Assembly: GCA_000940995.1 (NCBI GenBank)
Contig: CP005974.1
Location: 1,178,001-1,242,000 of the forward strand
Reading direction: 5' to 3'
DNA: 64,000 nt
Source of the DNA: Photobacterium gaetbulicola Gung47
Lineage (GTDB): Bacteria > Pseudomonadota > Gammaproteobacteria > Enterobacterales > Vibrionaceae
The translations under genes were made by a program, and so were the position numbers. Position 1 is the stretch's first letter. Each line of letters begins with the position of its first letter. Under the pieces are notes generated by a model that was not told the origin of the DNA, made no database searches, and was given only the letters and a program-made list of their open reading frames with translations. This document shows, piece by piece, positions 27,270 through 34,831 of this stretch.

Positions 27270-28544
27270 TTAGAACGAACGGCTGTACTGGATACCGTAT
27301 AGCCATGCATTAGCACGGGTTGTTGCTGTAACTGATGTTACTGGTACTGGAACACCATCAACCATTAGCCCTTCAGAGGCTTGAACATCTTTACCAACCA
27401 AGTATGTTACACCAAAGTCGATATTAGACTTGCTGTCGATGTGGTAGGTGAAACCGCCCGAGAACCAGTTACGGTCTGAATCAGGTACCGAGATTGATGT
27501 TTTCTTATCCTGGGCACTGGTGTCATACATGTAACCGGCACGTAGGGTCCAGTCGCTGTTCAGGTAGTAGGTACCACCGATAGCGTAGTGCCAGCCATCC
27601 TGCCACTCGTAAGTATTTAGTACATCGCCGCCGGTGGTATTTAGGTCTTCGAATGCGCTCCAGCCAATCCACTGTACGCTATAGTGAACCGCAAATTGCT
27701 GGTTCAAACGATGGTAACCTGAGAACTCAGCCATATCTGGCAGAGCGATTTTCAGTTTGTCACCACTGATATCTGGGTTGCCGCTTTTCGCACCCGCGTA
27801 GAACATATCACCGTCTACTTCTAGCTCAGGGCTGTAGCGGTAAGACAGGCCGAAGCGGTGGTTTTCGTTTAGCTCATAAACTGTACCAAGGTTAAAACCA
27901 AAGCCAACTCCGTCTGCATCAACATCAACAAGAGCGCCGCCTGGAGCTGGAGATAGGTTTGAGTTTGAACGTTTTAGTTCACCTGAACCGTAGATGATGT
28001 CCAGGCCACCACCGACACTCCACTGCTCGTTGATGCGGTAAGAGGCGGATAAAGCAAAGTTAATGCTCTTCACATCGGTCAGACCGCCGAATTCGTTAGC
28101 GGCGAAATCATCACTGAATTCGGTTTTGGTACCGAAGTTAGAGTAAATGCCGGCACCGATTGCCCACTGGTCATTGATTGGGTGGATGTAGTAGATATTT
28201 GGTACATACGAAACATCACCAACAGACTGGTTACCTAGTCCAAATTCGTTATATCCACCAGAGCTTGGATTTAGAACCTTATAGTTGACATTCTTTACGT
28301 CAATATCAGTATCAATAACATTGAGACCCAGCGAAAGCTCAGGAGAGTCAAACAGCGCCATTGCCGCTGCGTTGCGGGACATTACGGATGCGTTATCGGC
28401 GATTACTGCATCACCGGCGAATGCACGGCCAAGGCCTGTTGCGGATTGAGAGTTAAGCTGGAAGCCAGCCGCCATTGCTTGTTGTGAAGCCATCGTGATT
28501 GCAACAGCAACCAGAGACTTTGTAAACAGACGCTTCTTGTTCAT
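27270..28544 (-). CDS. fadL: FadL family outer-membrane fatty acid porin (copy 2)
   Basis: A 424-aa FadL paralogue. The signal MNKKRLFTKSLVAVAITMAS is cleaved after AMAA, and the mature start GFQLNSQSATGLGRAFAGDA is the FadL signature. Barrel motifs such as YRINEQWSVGGGLDIIYGSG and a C-terminal GIQYSRSF follow. The frame is open upstream to 28637, but ATG 28544 begins the signal peptide. A FadR-like site sits ~90 bases upstream (28633-28649). It could be the main fadL, with copy 1 being a variant for other fatty acids or hydrophobic compounds. Confidence 0.88.
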   Translation of the reverse strand: MNKKRLFTKSLVAVAITMASQQAMAAGFQLNSQSATGLGRAFAGDAVIADNASVMSRNAAAMALFDSPELSLGLNVIDTDIDVKNVNYKVLNPSSGGYNEFGLGNQSVGDVSYVPNIYYIHPINDQWAIGAGIYSNFGTKTEFSDDFAANEFGGLTDVKSINFALSASYRINEQWSVGGGLDIIYGSGELKRSNSNLSPAPGGALVDVDADGVGFGFNLGTVYELNENHRFGLSYRYSPELEVDGDMFYAGAKSGNPDISGDKLKIALPDMAEFSGYHRLNQQFAVHYSVQWIGWSAFEDLNTTGGDVLNTYEWQDGWHYAIGGTYYLNSDWTLRAGYMYDTSAQDKKTSISVPDSDRNWFSGGFTYHIDSKSNIDFGVTYLVGKDVQASEGLMVDGVPVPVTSVTATTRANAWLYGIQYSRSF

Positions 28545-28632
28545 ATTTATAGTTATTCCTAATTTTTTATATTGCTTTTTTATCTGCCTCTTTGTGCAGA
28601 TTACGCAAAATTGTATGGTGGGTTGGAGTTGG

Positions 28633-28649
28633 ATCAAATCAGACCAGTT
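28633..28649 (-). promoter_or_regulatory. FadR-like operator upstream of the second fadL gene
   Basis: Read on the minus strand, AACTGGTCTGATTTGAT has one full FadR half-site (AACTGGTC-N-GA) and a weak second half. FadR control of fadL is established in enterics and Vibrio; binding here is inferred. Confidence 0.5.
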
Positions 28650-28790
28650 AGCAACCCTTTGATTGTTATTGCTTGGTTAACAATCAGCTAACGAGTGTAT
28701 GGTAAAACTGACAGGGAGAGGGAGCAAAAAAGTTAAAATATGCAACGGAGCTAACATTTTACAATCGGCATGCTTTTGACAAATAAAAAA

Positions 28791-28825
28791 CCATAAAAGC
28801 ATAGGGTTGGTTTATGCTTTTATGG
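28791..28825 (-). terminator. Terminator of the ECF sigma/DUF3379 operon
   Basis: Stem CCATAAAAGCATA / TATGCTTTTATGG; on the minus strand it is followed by TTTTTTAT. It lies 28 bases past the DUF3379 stop. Confidence 0.85.
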
Positions 28826-28852
28826 CTTTGAAATGTAAAGTGTAAGAAGATG

Positions 28853-29566
28853 TTAAATTTCCCAACTCAACTTATTGCGAAGCGTCTTGGCGACAGGGGA
28901 GACATCTTGTCCTTTTTCCCCGACAACGATCAGGCTGGCATTGCTAACCGGTACGACCACCCCTTGCATTGATTGGTTGGTGAACGGTGTCATCGCCGGT
29001 GACGGCTCGGGGACGATAAAGACAGTGACTTTACCCTGTGGCGTATCCATCACCATATGCAGTGCATTTTTATCGCCAAAGCCACAATGGTTCACGTAAT
29101 AAATGTGGCCGGGGATATCGTTAAATGATGAACCGAAAGGCGTTAGTTTGGCGTTAACCTGACTGAGGGTAACGGACTCATCGATACCATCGATAAACGG
29201 AGCTTCGGCCTGTACATGCTCCAGTGCAATCTGGGCAATTTCCAGCGGCGGATTGTTGGTACTGATCCCCTGATTGTATTGGCCAATAAACAAGCCGAAA
29301 ACAAACGCGACGGACGCGGCCAGGGCAACAAGGGCGCGCGGTTTGATACTCATCGAGGTGGGCTGTCCGGTTTGATGGAACAGAATACGGTCAGCCAGAT
29401 CGTCAGGTACGTCCACTTTCATTGCCTGCTCTAGCTTGCTGTCGAGCTGTTGGAGCTCATCAGATAACTTGCGGTTAGCGATTGATGCGTTGCGCGCCTC
29501 AGCCATGTCTTGGCTGCTATCAGAGGGATCAGCCAAGAGTCGGCGGCGGAATTCTAGATCATCCAT
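28853..29566 (-). CDS. DUF3379 protein, probable anti-sigma factor
   Basis: A 237-aa single-span membrane protein. The cytoplasmic N-terminus (residues 1-75) is helical and acidic (MDDLEFRRRLLADPSDSSQD). A transmembrane helix follows at about 80-97 (LVALAASVAFVFGLFIGQY), then a ~140-residue periplasmic domain. This topology and the 8-base overlap with the sigma-factor gene fit an anti-sigma factor of the RseA sort, although sequence similarity to RseA is not obvious. The periplasmic part (PGHIYYVNHCGFGDKNALHM) has a single Cys-Gly motif. The function is inferred from context. Confidence 0.75.
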   Translation of the reverse strand: MDDLEFRRRLLADPSDSSQDMAEARNASIANRKLSDELQQLDSKLEQAMKVDVPDDLADRILFHQTGQPTSMSIKPRALVALAASVAFVFGLFIGQYNQGISTNNPPLEIAQIALEHVQAEAPFIDGIDESVTLSQVNAKLTPFGSSFNDIPGHIYYVNHCGFGDKNALHMVMDTPQGKVTVFIVPEPSPAMTPFTNQSMQGVVVPVSNASLIVVGEKGQDVSPVAKTLRNKLSWEI

Positions 29567-30125
29567 TGTGCTGCCCCCTTTGCTCAGTGTGTTTTTCGAG
29601 CTGCTCTTTGAGTTGGTTTCTGGCGCGGAACAAGCGCGTCATCACGGTATTGCGGTTCAGGCCCAGGATATCGGCAATCTCCTCCCCGCTAAATCCAGCC
29701 ATTACCTGCAATACTAACGGTTCCCTGTATTCAGGAGCCAGTTTCATTATCTGCTTGCGTAGCATTTGTTGCTCCAAATCACTTTCGCTGCCATTGGAAT
29801 GGGTGTCGGCGATGGCATAGTCATCGATATCGACCAAATCCAGCTGCTTGCGCTCGAAGCGACGGGCATTCTCCCGACGTAGGATAGTGATCAACCAGGA
29901 TTTGGCGGCTTTATCATCTTGAAGGCTATCGAGAGAGCGCCATGCCCGCAAACAGGTTTCCTGCACCAAGTCCTCCGCAATATGAGGGTCGTGGCATAGC
30001 CAGTATGCGTAGCGGTAGAGATCCCGATGCCAGGCCCTGACCAGGGCTTCGTATCGTCTTTGCTTTTTCATATCCACAGAGACCGAGGCTTCGGGCTTTT
30101 TCTTTCGAAAAAAAGACTTAATCAT
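29559..30125 (-). CDS. ECF-type RNA polymerase sigma factor
   Basis: A 188-aa sigma factor with regions 2 and 4 only. Region 2 is RAWHRDLYRYAYWLCHDPHIAEDLVQETCLRAWRS (quoted in part as DLYRYAYWLCHD and AEDLVQETCLRAW). Region 4 contains LVLQVMAGFSGEEIADILGL and NTVMTRLFRARNQLK. The frame opens at a TTG at 30200, but ATG 30125 (MIKSFFRKKK) is the more likely start. Its target regulon is unknown. Its place between fadL and fadIJ hints at envelope or fatty-acid stress. Its partner gene overlaps by 8 bases. Confidence 0.88.
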   Translation of the reverse strand: MIKSFFRKKKPEASVSVDMKKQRRYEALVRAWHRDLYRYAYWLCHDPHIAEDLVQETCLRAWRSLDSLQDDKAAKSWLITILRRENARRFERKQLDLVDIDDYAIADTHSNGSESDLEQQMLRKQIMKLAPEYREPLVLQVMAGFSGEEIADILGLNRNTVMTRLFRARNQLKEQLEKHTEQRGQHNG

Positions 30126-30394
30126 AAAAATGTCCGTTTCATGCCAAACCTTGTCGCTAAATTTGCGAGAAAAACGACAATGTTCCGCTGATTCATCCAA
30201 TAATCCGCATTAAAATTGATCTGGTTCAAATTGTGTCTTGGTGAGAAAGTTATAGTAGTCCACGTCATCTGATACTGAGCTTTGCGACTCGTACAGTGGA
30301 TTTTGTGCGATAACAGGGTTCAATATCTGTTGAGCAAGATGACAACTTCCTTTTGAAGGCTGACTTTACTTTCTCCTATCAGGCTTGCCTGATT

Positions 30395-30485
30395 TGCAAT
30401 TGGCTTTATGTTAATTGACTTATACCTTACATGGATTGCTTTCCGTGTAAATTACAACCATACCGTTCGGTATGGTTTTTTTTAT
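30395..30485 (+). ncRNA. Candidate small RNA ending in an orphan terminator
   Basis: Two hairpins in a row: TTACATGGA / TCCGTGTAA (30427-30450) and AACCATACCG / CGGTATGGTT (30456-30477), then eight Ts. The second is a perfect rho-independent terminator on the plus strand with no plus-strand gene upstream for 5 kb. A weak promoter-like TTGGCT-17-TACCTT precedes it (30401-30429). The transcript start is uncertain and the left bound is only a guess. Confidence 0.35.
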
Positions 30486-30671
30486 CTTAGCAAACTGCCA
30501 CCCACCCAAGACCCACATGTTTTAATTGATAGCTAAGTTTTTCACTTATCGTTAATTTTTCTTAGCTCTTACCATTTTTAAGCTGCGCCAAAGTCCTACA
30601 TTATCTCTGTTGCCATAGAGATCGCATTTTTTAAACATTTGTTTGATTCTGGTAACAGCTGGATTACAATT

Positions 30672-30688
30672 GTGTGGTCAGACCTCTA
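30672..30688 (+). promoter_or_regulatory. FadR-like operator upstream of fadI-fadJ
   Basis: TGTGGTCAGACCTCT contains the palindrome TGGTCAGACC, the core of FadR sites (TGGTC-N-GACCA). It lies ~56-72 bases before the fadI ATG, a good place for repression by FadR relieved by acyl-CoA. Confidence 0.65.
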
Positions 30689-30743
30689 AAAGTAGATCCT
30701 GGGGCAAGGTTCCCCGTACCCGACATATTAATAAGGAGTAGCG

Positions 30744-32054
30744 ATGACACGTCTCCAAAAGCTCACGACCTCACAGGGTGAGCGCATCGCCGTTGTAAGT
30801 GGATTACGTACCCCCTTTGCCCGCCAGTCCACCGCGTTTGACGGTGTACCGGCGTTGGACATGGGGAAAATGGTTGTCAGTGAAATGCTCCAGCAGGTGG
30901 ATATTGATCCCAAGCTGATTGATCAGGTGGTATTTGGCCAGGTGGTTCAGATGCCCGAAGCGCCGAATATTGCCCGTGAGATTGTACTGGGTACCGGCAT
31001 GGATATTGGCACCGATGCCTACAGCGTCACCCGTGCCTGTGCGACCAGCTTCCAGGCCGCTGCCAATGTGGCAGAGAGCATTATATCGGGCACGATTGAT
31101 ATCGGTATTGCGGGTGGCGCGGATTCATCTTCAGTCTTGCCCATTGGCGTATCCAAGCACCTTGCGGCGACATTGCTGGCGCTGAGCAAAGCCAAGACAA
31201 TGAGCAAGCGTTTAAAACTGCTGAGCAAGCTCAGCGTCAAAGATCTGATGCCGGTCCCGCCTGCAGTCGCGGAATATTCAACAGGCTTGAGTATGGGCCA
31301 AACGGCCGAGCAGATGGCGAAAAGCCATGGCATTACCCGCCAGGAGCAGGATGCGCTGGCACACCGCTCCCACACTCTAGCCGCCCAGGCCTGGCGAGAC
31401 GGTTTGATCCAAGATGAAGTGATCACCGCTTTCCCGGAACCTTATCGCCAGTGGATCGATAAAGATAACAATATCCGCGAAGACTCCAGCCTTGAATCGT
31501 ATGCCAAATTGCGTCCGGCCTTCGACCGCAAGTACGGTTCGGTCACCGCCGCCAACTCCACCCCGCTTACCGATGGGGCCGCCGCACTCTTGCTGATGCG
31601 CGAGGGCAGAGCAAAAGAGCTTGGCCTGAAACCTTTGGGTTATATCCGCTCCTACGCATTTTCGGCAATTGGTGTCGAGCAGGATATGTTGATGGGGCCA
31701 TCCTACGCCACCCCGATGGCACTGGACCGCGCGGGCGTCACTTTGCGTGACCTGACCCTGATCGATATGCACGAAGCCTTTGCGGCCCAGGCGCTGGCCA
31801 ACGTGAAAATGTTCGGCTCGACGCAGTTTGCCAAAGAAAAGCTGGGCCGAAGTGAAGCCATTGGCGAAATTGATATGGAGAAATTCAATGTCCTCGGAGG
31901 CTCGATTGCCTACGGTCACCCGTTTGCCGCAACGGGCGCGCGGATGATCACCCAGACCTTGAGGGAGCTACAGCGCCGTGGTGGTGGTTTAGCTTTGAAT
32001 ACTGCCTGTGCTGCTGGTGGCCTTGGTGCCGCAATGATATTGGAGGCCGAATAA
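30744..32054 (+). CDS. fadI: 3-ketoacyl-CoA thiolase, beta subunit of the FadIJ complex
   Basis: A 436-aa thiolase of the last step of fatty acid beta-oxidation (3-ketoacyl-CoA plus CoA to acetyl-CoA and a shortened acyl-CoA). The nucleophilic Cys lies in SVTRACATSFQAAANVAESI. The C-terminal catalytic elements are NVLGGSIAYGHPFAATGARM (His) and NTACAAGGLGAAMIL (Cys). The length equals E. coli FadI. AAGGAG lies 6-7 bases before ATG 30744. The stop overlaps the fadJ start by one base (TAATG). Confidence 0.96.
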   Translation: MTRLQKLTTSQGERIAVVSGLRTPFARQSTAFDGVPALDMGKMVVSEMLQQVDIDPKLIDQVVFGQVVQMPEAPNIAREIVLGTGMDIGTDAYSVTRACATSFQAAANVAESIISGTIDIGIAGGADSSSVLPIGVSKHLAATLLALSKAKTMSKRLKLLSKLSVKDLMPVPPAVAEYSTGLSMGQTAEQMAKSHGITRQEQDALAHRSHTLAAQAWRDGLIQDEVITAFPEPYRQWIDKDNNIREDSSLESYAKLRPAFDRKYGSVTAANSTPLTDGAAALLLMREGRAKELGLKPLGYIRSYAFSAIGVEQDMLMGPSYATPMALDRAGVTLRDLTLIDMHEAFAAQALANVKMFGSTQFAKEKLGRSEAIGEIDMEKFNVLGGSIAYGHPFAATGARMITQTLRELQRRGGGLALNTACAAGGLGAAMILEAE

Positions 32055-34174
32055 TGACTGAACAACAATCTGCATTCACATTGTCTTATGCCGATAACGG
32101 CGTTGCTTGGCTCAAAATCGATGTGCCCAACGAGAAAATGAACACCTTGCAAGCGCAGTTCGGCGAGCAGGTCAGCTCGGTGCTCGAAGAGCTCAAAGGC
32201 AAACGTGATATCAAGGGGATGGTGGTTTATTCGGGTAAGCCAGATAACTTTGTCGCCGGGGCGGATATCCGCATGCTGGCGGCCTGCACCTCTGCCGAAG
32301 AGGCTGCCGCGCTAGCAGCACAAGGCCAGCAGCTCTTTGCCGAGCTGGAAAACCTGCCATTCCATACTGTCGCCGCAATACATGGCCCGTGCTTGGGCGG
32401 TGGGCTTGAATTGGCCTTGGCGTGCCACAGCCGTGTTTGCTCCGATGATGACAAGACCCGCCTTGGCTTGCCTGAAGTGCAGCTGGGCCTACTGCCGGGC
32501 TCGGGCGGCACCCAGCGTTTACCGCGCTTGATTGGGGTAGCCGGCGCGCTGGATATGATCCTGACCGGTAAGCAGCTCCGTGCCAAAAAAGCCAAGAAAG
32601 TTGGGGTGGTAGATGAAGCGGTTCCGCTGAGTATCCTGCTTGAGGTTGCGGAAAAGCAGGCACTGAAACCCAAGCCGAAGCGCCATTTATCGCTACAAGA
32701 TCGTGCTATGGGGGGCAATGCACTGGGGCGCTCATTGGTGTTTGATCAGGCGACCAAGAAAACCCATGACAAAACCCGGGGTAATTACCCTGCTGCCGAT
32801 GCCATCCTGGATGTCATAAAGTATGGTCTGCAAAACGGGATGGCCAAAGGCTTGGCCCGTGAGGCAAAACTGTTCGGCGATTTGGTAATGACATCGGAAT
32901 CGGCGGCTTTGCGCAGTATTTTCTTCGCCACCACAGCAATGAAAAAAGAAACGGGGTCGGATGCGCAGCCGCGCTCGATCGGCCATGTTGGCGTTCTGGG
33001 CGGCGGTCTGATGGGCGGCGGGATCAGCCATGTGACGGCCACCAAAGCGGGTTACCCGGTGCGGATCAAAGACATTAGCAACGACGGTATTCTCAATGCG
33101 ATGGCCTACAACTACAAATTGCTGGATAAGAAACGTAAGCGCCGGATCATCAGCAAGGCAGAGTTGCAAAAGCAGATGCAAAGCATTGCTGGAGGCATTG
33201 ATTATACTGCCTTTGATCGCATGGACGTGGTCATTGAGGCAGTGTTTGAGGATCTTGGCCTCAAGCACCAGATGGTCAAGGAGATTGAGGCCAACACCAA
33301 GCCGGAAACCATCTTTGCTACCAATACCTCGTCGCTGCCAATCCACCAGATCGCTGAGGCGGCAGAGCGTCCTGAAAATGTGGTGGGACTGCACTACTTC
33401 AGCCCGGTAGAAAAAATGCCGCTGGTTGAGGTGATCCCGCACCAAGGAACCTCTGACGAAACCGTCGCTACGGTTGTGGCGCTGGCGAAAAAACAGGGTA
33501 AAACCCCGATTGTGGTCGGTGATAAAGCCGGCTTCTATGTGAACCGTATCTTGGCACCATACATGAACGAAGCGGCGCAGGTGCTGTTGGCCGGCGAGCC
33601 GATTGAACATCTCGATAATGCGCTACTGGATTTCGGATTCCCGGTTGGGCCGATCACTTTGCTTGATGAAGTGGGGGTCGATATCGGCGCGAAAATCATG
33701 CCTGTACTGGTCGGTGAGCTGGGCGAACGGTTCCAGGGCCCAGATGTCTTCGACAAGCTGCTTAACGACGGCCGCAAAGGGCGCAAGACAGGCAAAGGCT
33801 TCTACCTGTATAACAGCAAGAAGAAAGCGGTCGACAAGAGCGTCTACAAACTGCTGGGGCTGGATCCCGAGAAGAAGGCTGACGCCGAGGCTATTGCAAT
33901 TCGCTGTACGCTGATGATGCTCAATGAAGCCGCGCGCTGCCTGGATGAAGGTGTGGTGCGCTCGGCGCGCGATGGCGATATCGGGGCCATTTTCGGCATT
34001 GGCTTCCCGCCATTCCTTGGCGGGCCGTTCCGTTATATGGATCAGCTTGGTATCCAGCGTGTGGTTGAGTTACTGACAGAGCATGCGGACAAGTATGGCG
34101 AGCGGTTCAAACCGTGCCAGGCGTTGATTGATATGGCTGAAGCGGGGCAAAGCTATTACCCGGCGCAAGATTAA
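32054..34174 (+). CDS. fadJ: Multifunctional enoyl-CoA hydratase/3-hydroxyacyl-CoA dehydrogenase, alpha subunit
   Basis: A 706-aa fusion. The N-terminal crotonase domain (1-190) has VAGADIRML, CLGGGLELALACHSR and GLLPGSGGTQRLPRL. The middle NAD-binding domain starts at about 312 with GVLGGGLMGGGI. The C-terminal dehydrogenase part has GLHYFSPVEKMPLVEVIP, DKAGFYVNRIL and GFPVGPITLLDEVG. It forms the FadI2J2-type complex with the product of the preceding overlapping gene. E. coli FadJ is 714 aa. Its terminator falls inside the end of the convergent small gene. Confidence 0.96.
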   Translation: MTEQQSAFTLSYADNGVAWLKIDVPNEKMNTLQAQFGEQVSSVLEELKGKRDIKGMVVYSGKPDNFVAGADIRMLAACTSAEEAAALAAQGQQLFAELENLPFHTVAAIHGPCLGGGLELALACHSRVCSDDDKTRLGLPEVQLGLLPGSGGTQRLPRLIGVAGALDMILTGKQLRAKKAKKVGVVDEAVPLSILLEVAEKQALKPKPKRHLSLQDRAMGGNALGRSLVFDQATKKTHDKTRGNYPAADAILDVIKYGLQNGMAKGLAREAKLFGDLVMTSESAALRSIFFATTAMKKETGSDAQPRSIGHVGVLGGGLMGGGISHVTATKAGYPVRIKDISNDGILNAMAYNYKLLDKKRKRRIISKAELQKQMQSIAGGIDYTAFDRMDVVIEAVFEDLGLKHQMVKEIEANTKPETIFATNTSSLPIHQIAEAAERPENVVGLHYFSPVEKMPLVEVIPHQGTSDETVATVVALAKKQGKTPIVVGDKAGFYVNRILAPYMNEAAQVLLAGEPIEHLDNALLDFGFPVGPITLLDEVGVDIGAKIMPVLVGELGERFQGPDVFDKLLNDGRKGRKTGKGFYLYNSKKKAVDKSVYKLLGLDPEKKADAEAIAIRCTLMMLNEAARCLDEGVVRSARDGDIGAIFGIGFPPFLGGPFRYMDQLGIQRVVELLTEHADKYGERFKPCQALIDMAEAGQSYYPAQD

Positions 34175-34200
34175 CTAGACCAGCCTAAATAGGCCCAAAC

Positions 34201-34545
34201 CTAAAGCCAGTTGCGGGAGTGACTGGCTTTTTTGTCTGGGCAGAGCTTGAAATTCGAGGGCGTATAGCATTTGGCAATGCGTAACCGGAAGTGGGGTTCA
34301 AACCATCTTGGTCGTAAGAAGTGGTATAGCAGCATGGTGCTAGCCATAGCGATAAAGCTGTTGATACCTGCCAGCAAGACAAGCAGCACTGTCACTATAA
34401 GAATGAAGGCCAACGCATAGAGCACGATATCGGTTTCGTGGTGAACTAAAGCATGTTCGCAATGCGGACAGGTAAAAAAATCTTCGTAACGGCTCAACAA
34501 AGGGGGGGATATTGGCTGGTGGCAATGTGGGCAGTGCTGGCTCAT
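34201..34545 (-). CDS. Small zinc-ribbon membrane protein
   Basis: A 114-aa protein. It opens with two Cys pairs (CPHCHQP and CPHCEHAL, about residues 5-8 and 26-29) that can form one zinc ribbon. One or two membrane helices follow (VLYALAFILIVTVLLVLLAG and a second near 65-78). A basic tail ends it. I do not recognise a named family. The fadJ terminator hairpin encodes its last residues (KASHSRNWL), so the true C-terminus may have drifted. It is convergent with fadJ. Confidence 0.65.
   Translation of the reverse strand: MSQHCPHCHQPISPPLLSRYEDFFTCPHCEHALVHHETDIVLYALAFILIVTVLLVLLAGINSFIAMASTMLLYHFLRPRWFEPHFRLRIAKCYTPSNFKLCPDKKASHSRNWL
34203..34233 (+). terminator. Terminator of fadI-fadJ, inside the end of the zinc-ribbon gene
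   Basis: Stem AAAGCCAGT / ACTGGCTTT with a 10-base loop and a T-run, 29 bases beyond the fadJ stop. Confidence 0.8.
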
Positions 34546-34776
34546 CAGTGCAACTCCTTCATGATCTCAAACTGGGGGACGTTTTACCTCTCTGTTGATC
34601 GCTGTTGCCAAGAACGGGGGAGGTAACAAATCTATAGGACGACCGATAATGTGGAATGGTTCAGTGTTCTGCTACTAAATAGTTTTGAGAAATTATTGCA
34701 GGAGATGTATTGGCAGGTGAAAAACCCTAAAAAAGATAAAACGCAAAAAGTGTTTTTTTGTAATTGATTGAATAAA

Positions 34777-34807
34777 GGTAAAAATTTGGCAGTGCCGAAT
34801 TTTTACC
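34777..34807 (-). terminator. Terminator of the M16 peptidase gene
   Basis: Stem GGTAAAAATT / AATTTTTACC with an inner GGC/GCC pair, 25 bases past the M16 stop. The downstream T-run is weak (CTTTATTC), so this is a likely but not ideal terminator. Confidence 0.6.
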
Positions 34808-34831
34808 TTCATTTAGAGTGTCATTTAGGGA

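Larger units (their letters stand above)
30201..30743. other. Long intergenic region between the ECF sigma gene and fadI
   Basis: About 540 bases without a protein gene. It contains a candidate small RNA ending at a strong orphan terminator (30456-30485) and a FadR-like site (30672-30688). The promoter of the sigma gene must also be here. Confidence 0.6.
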
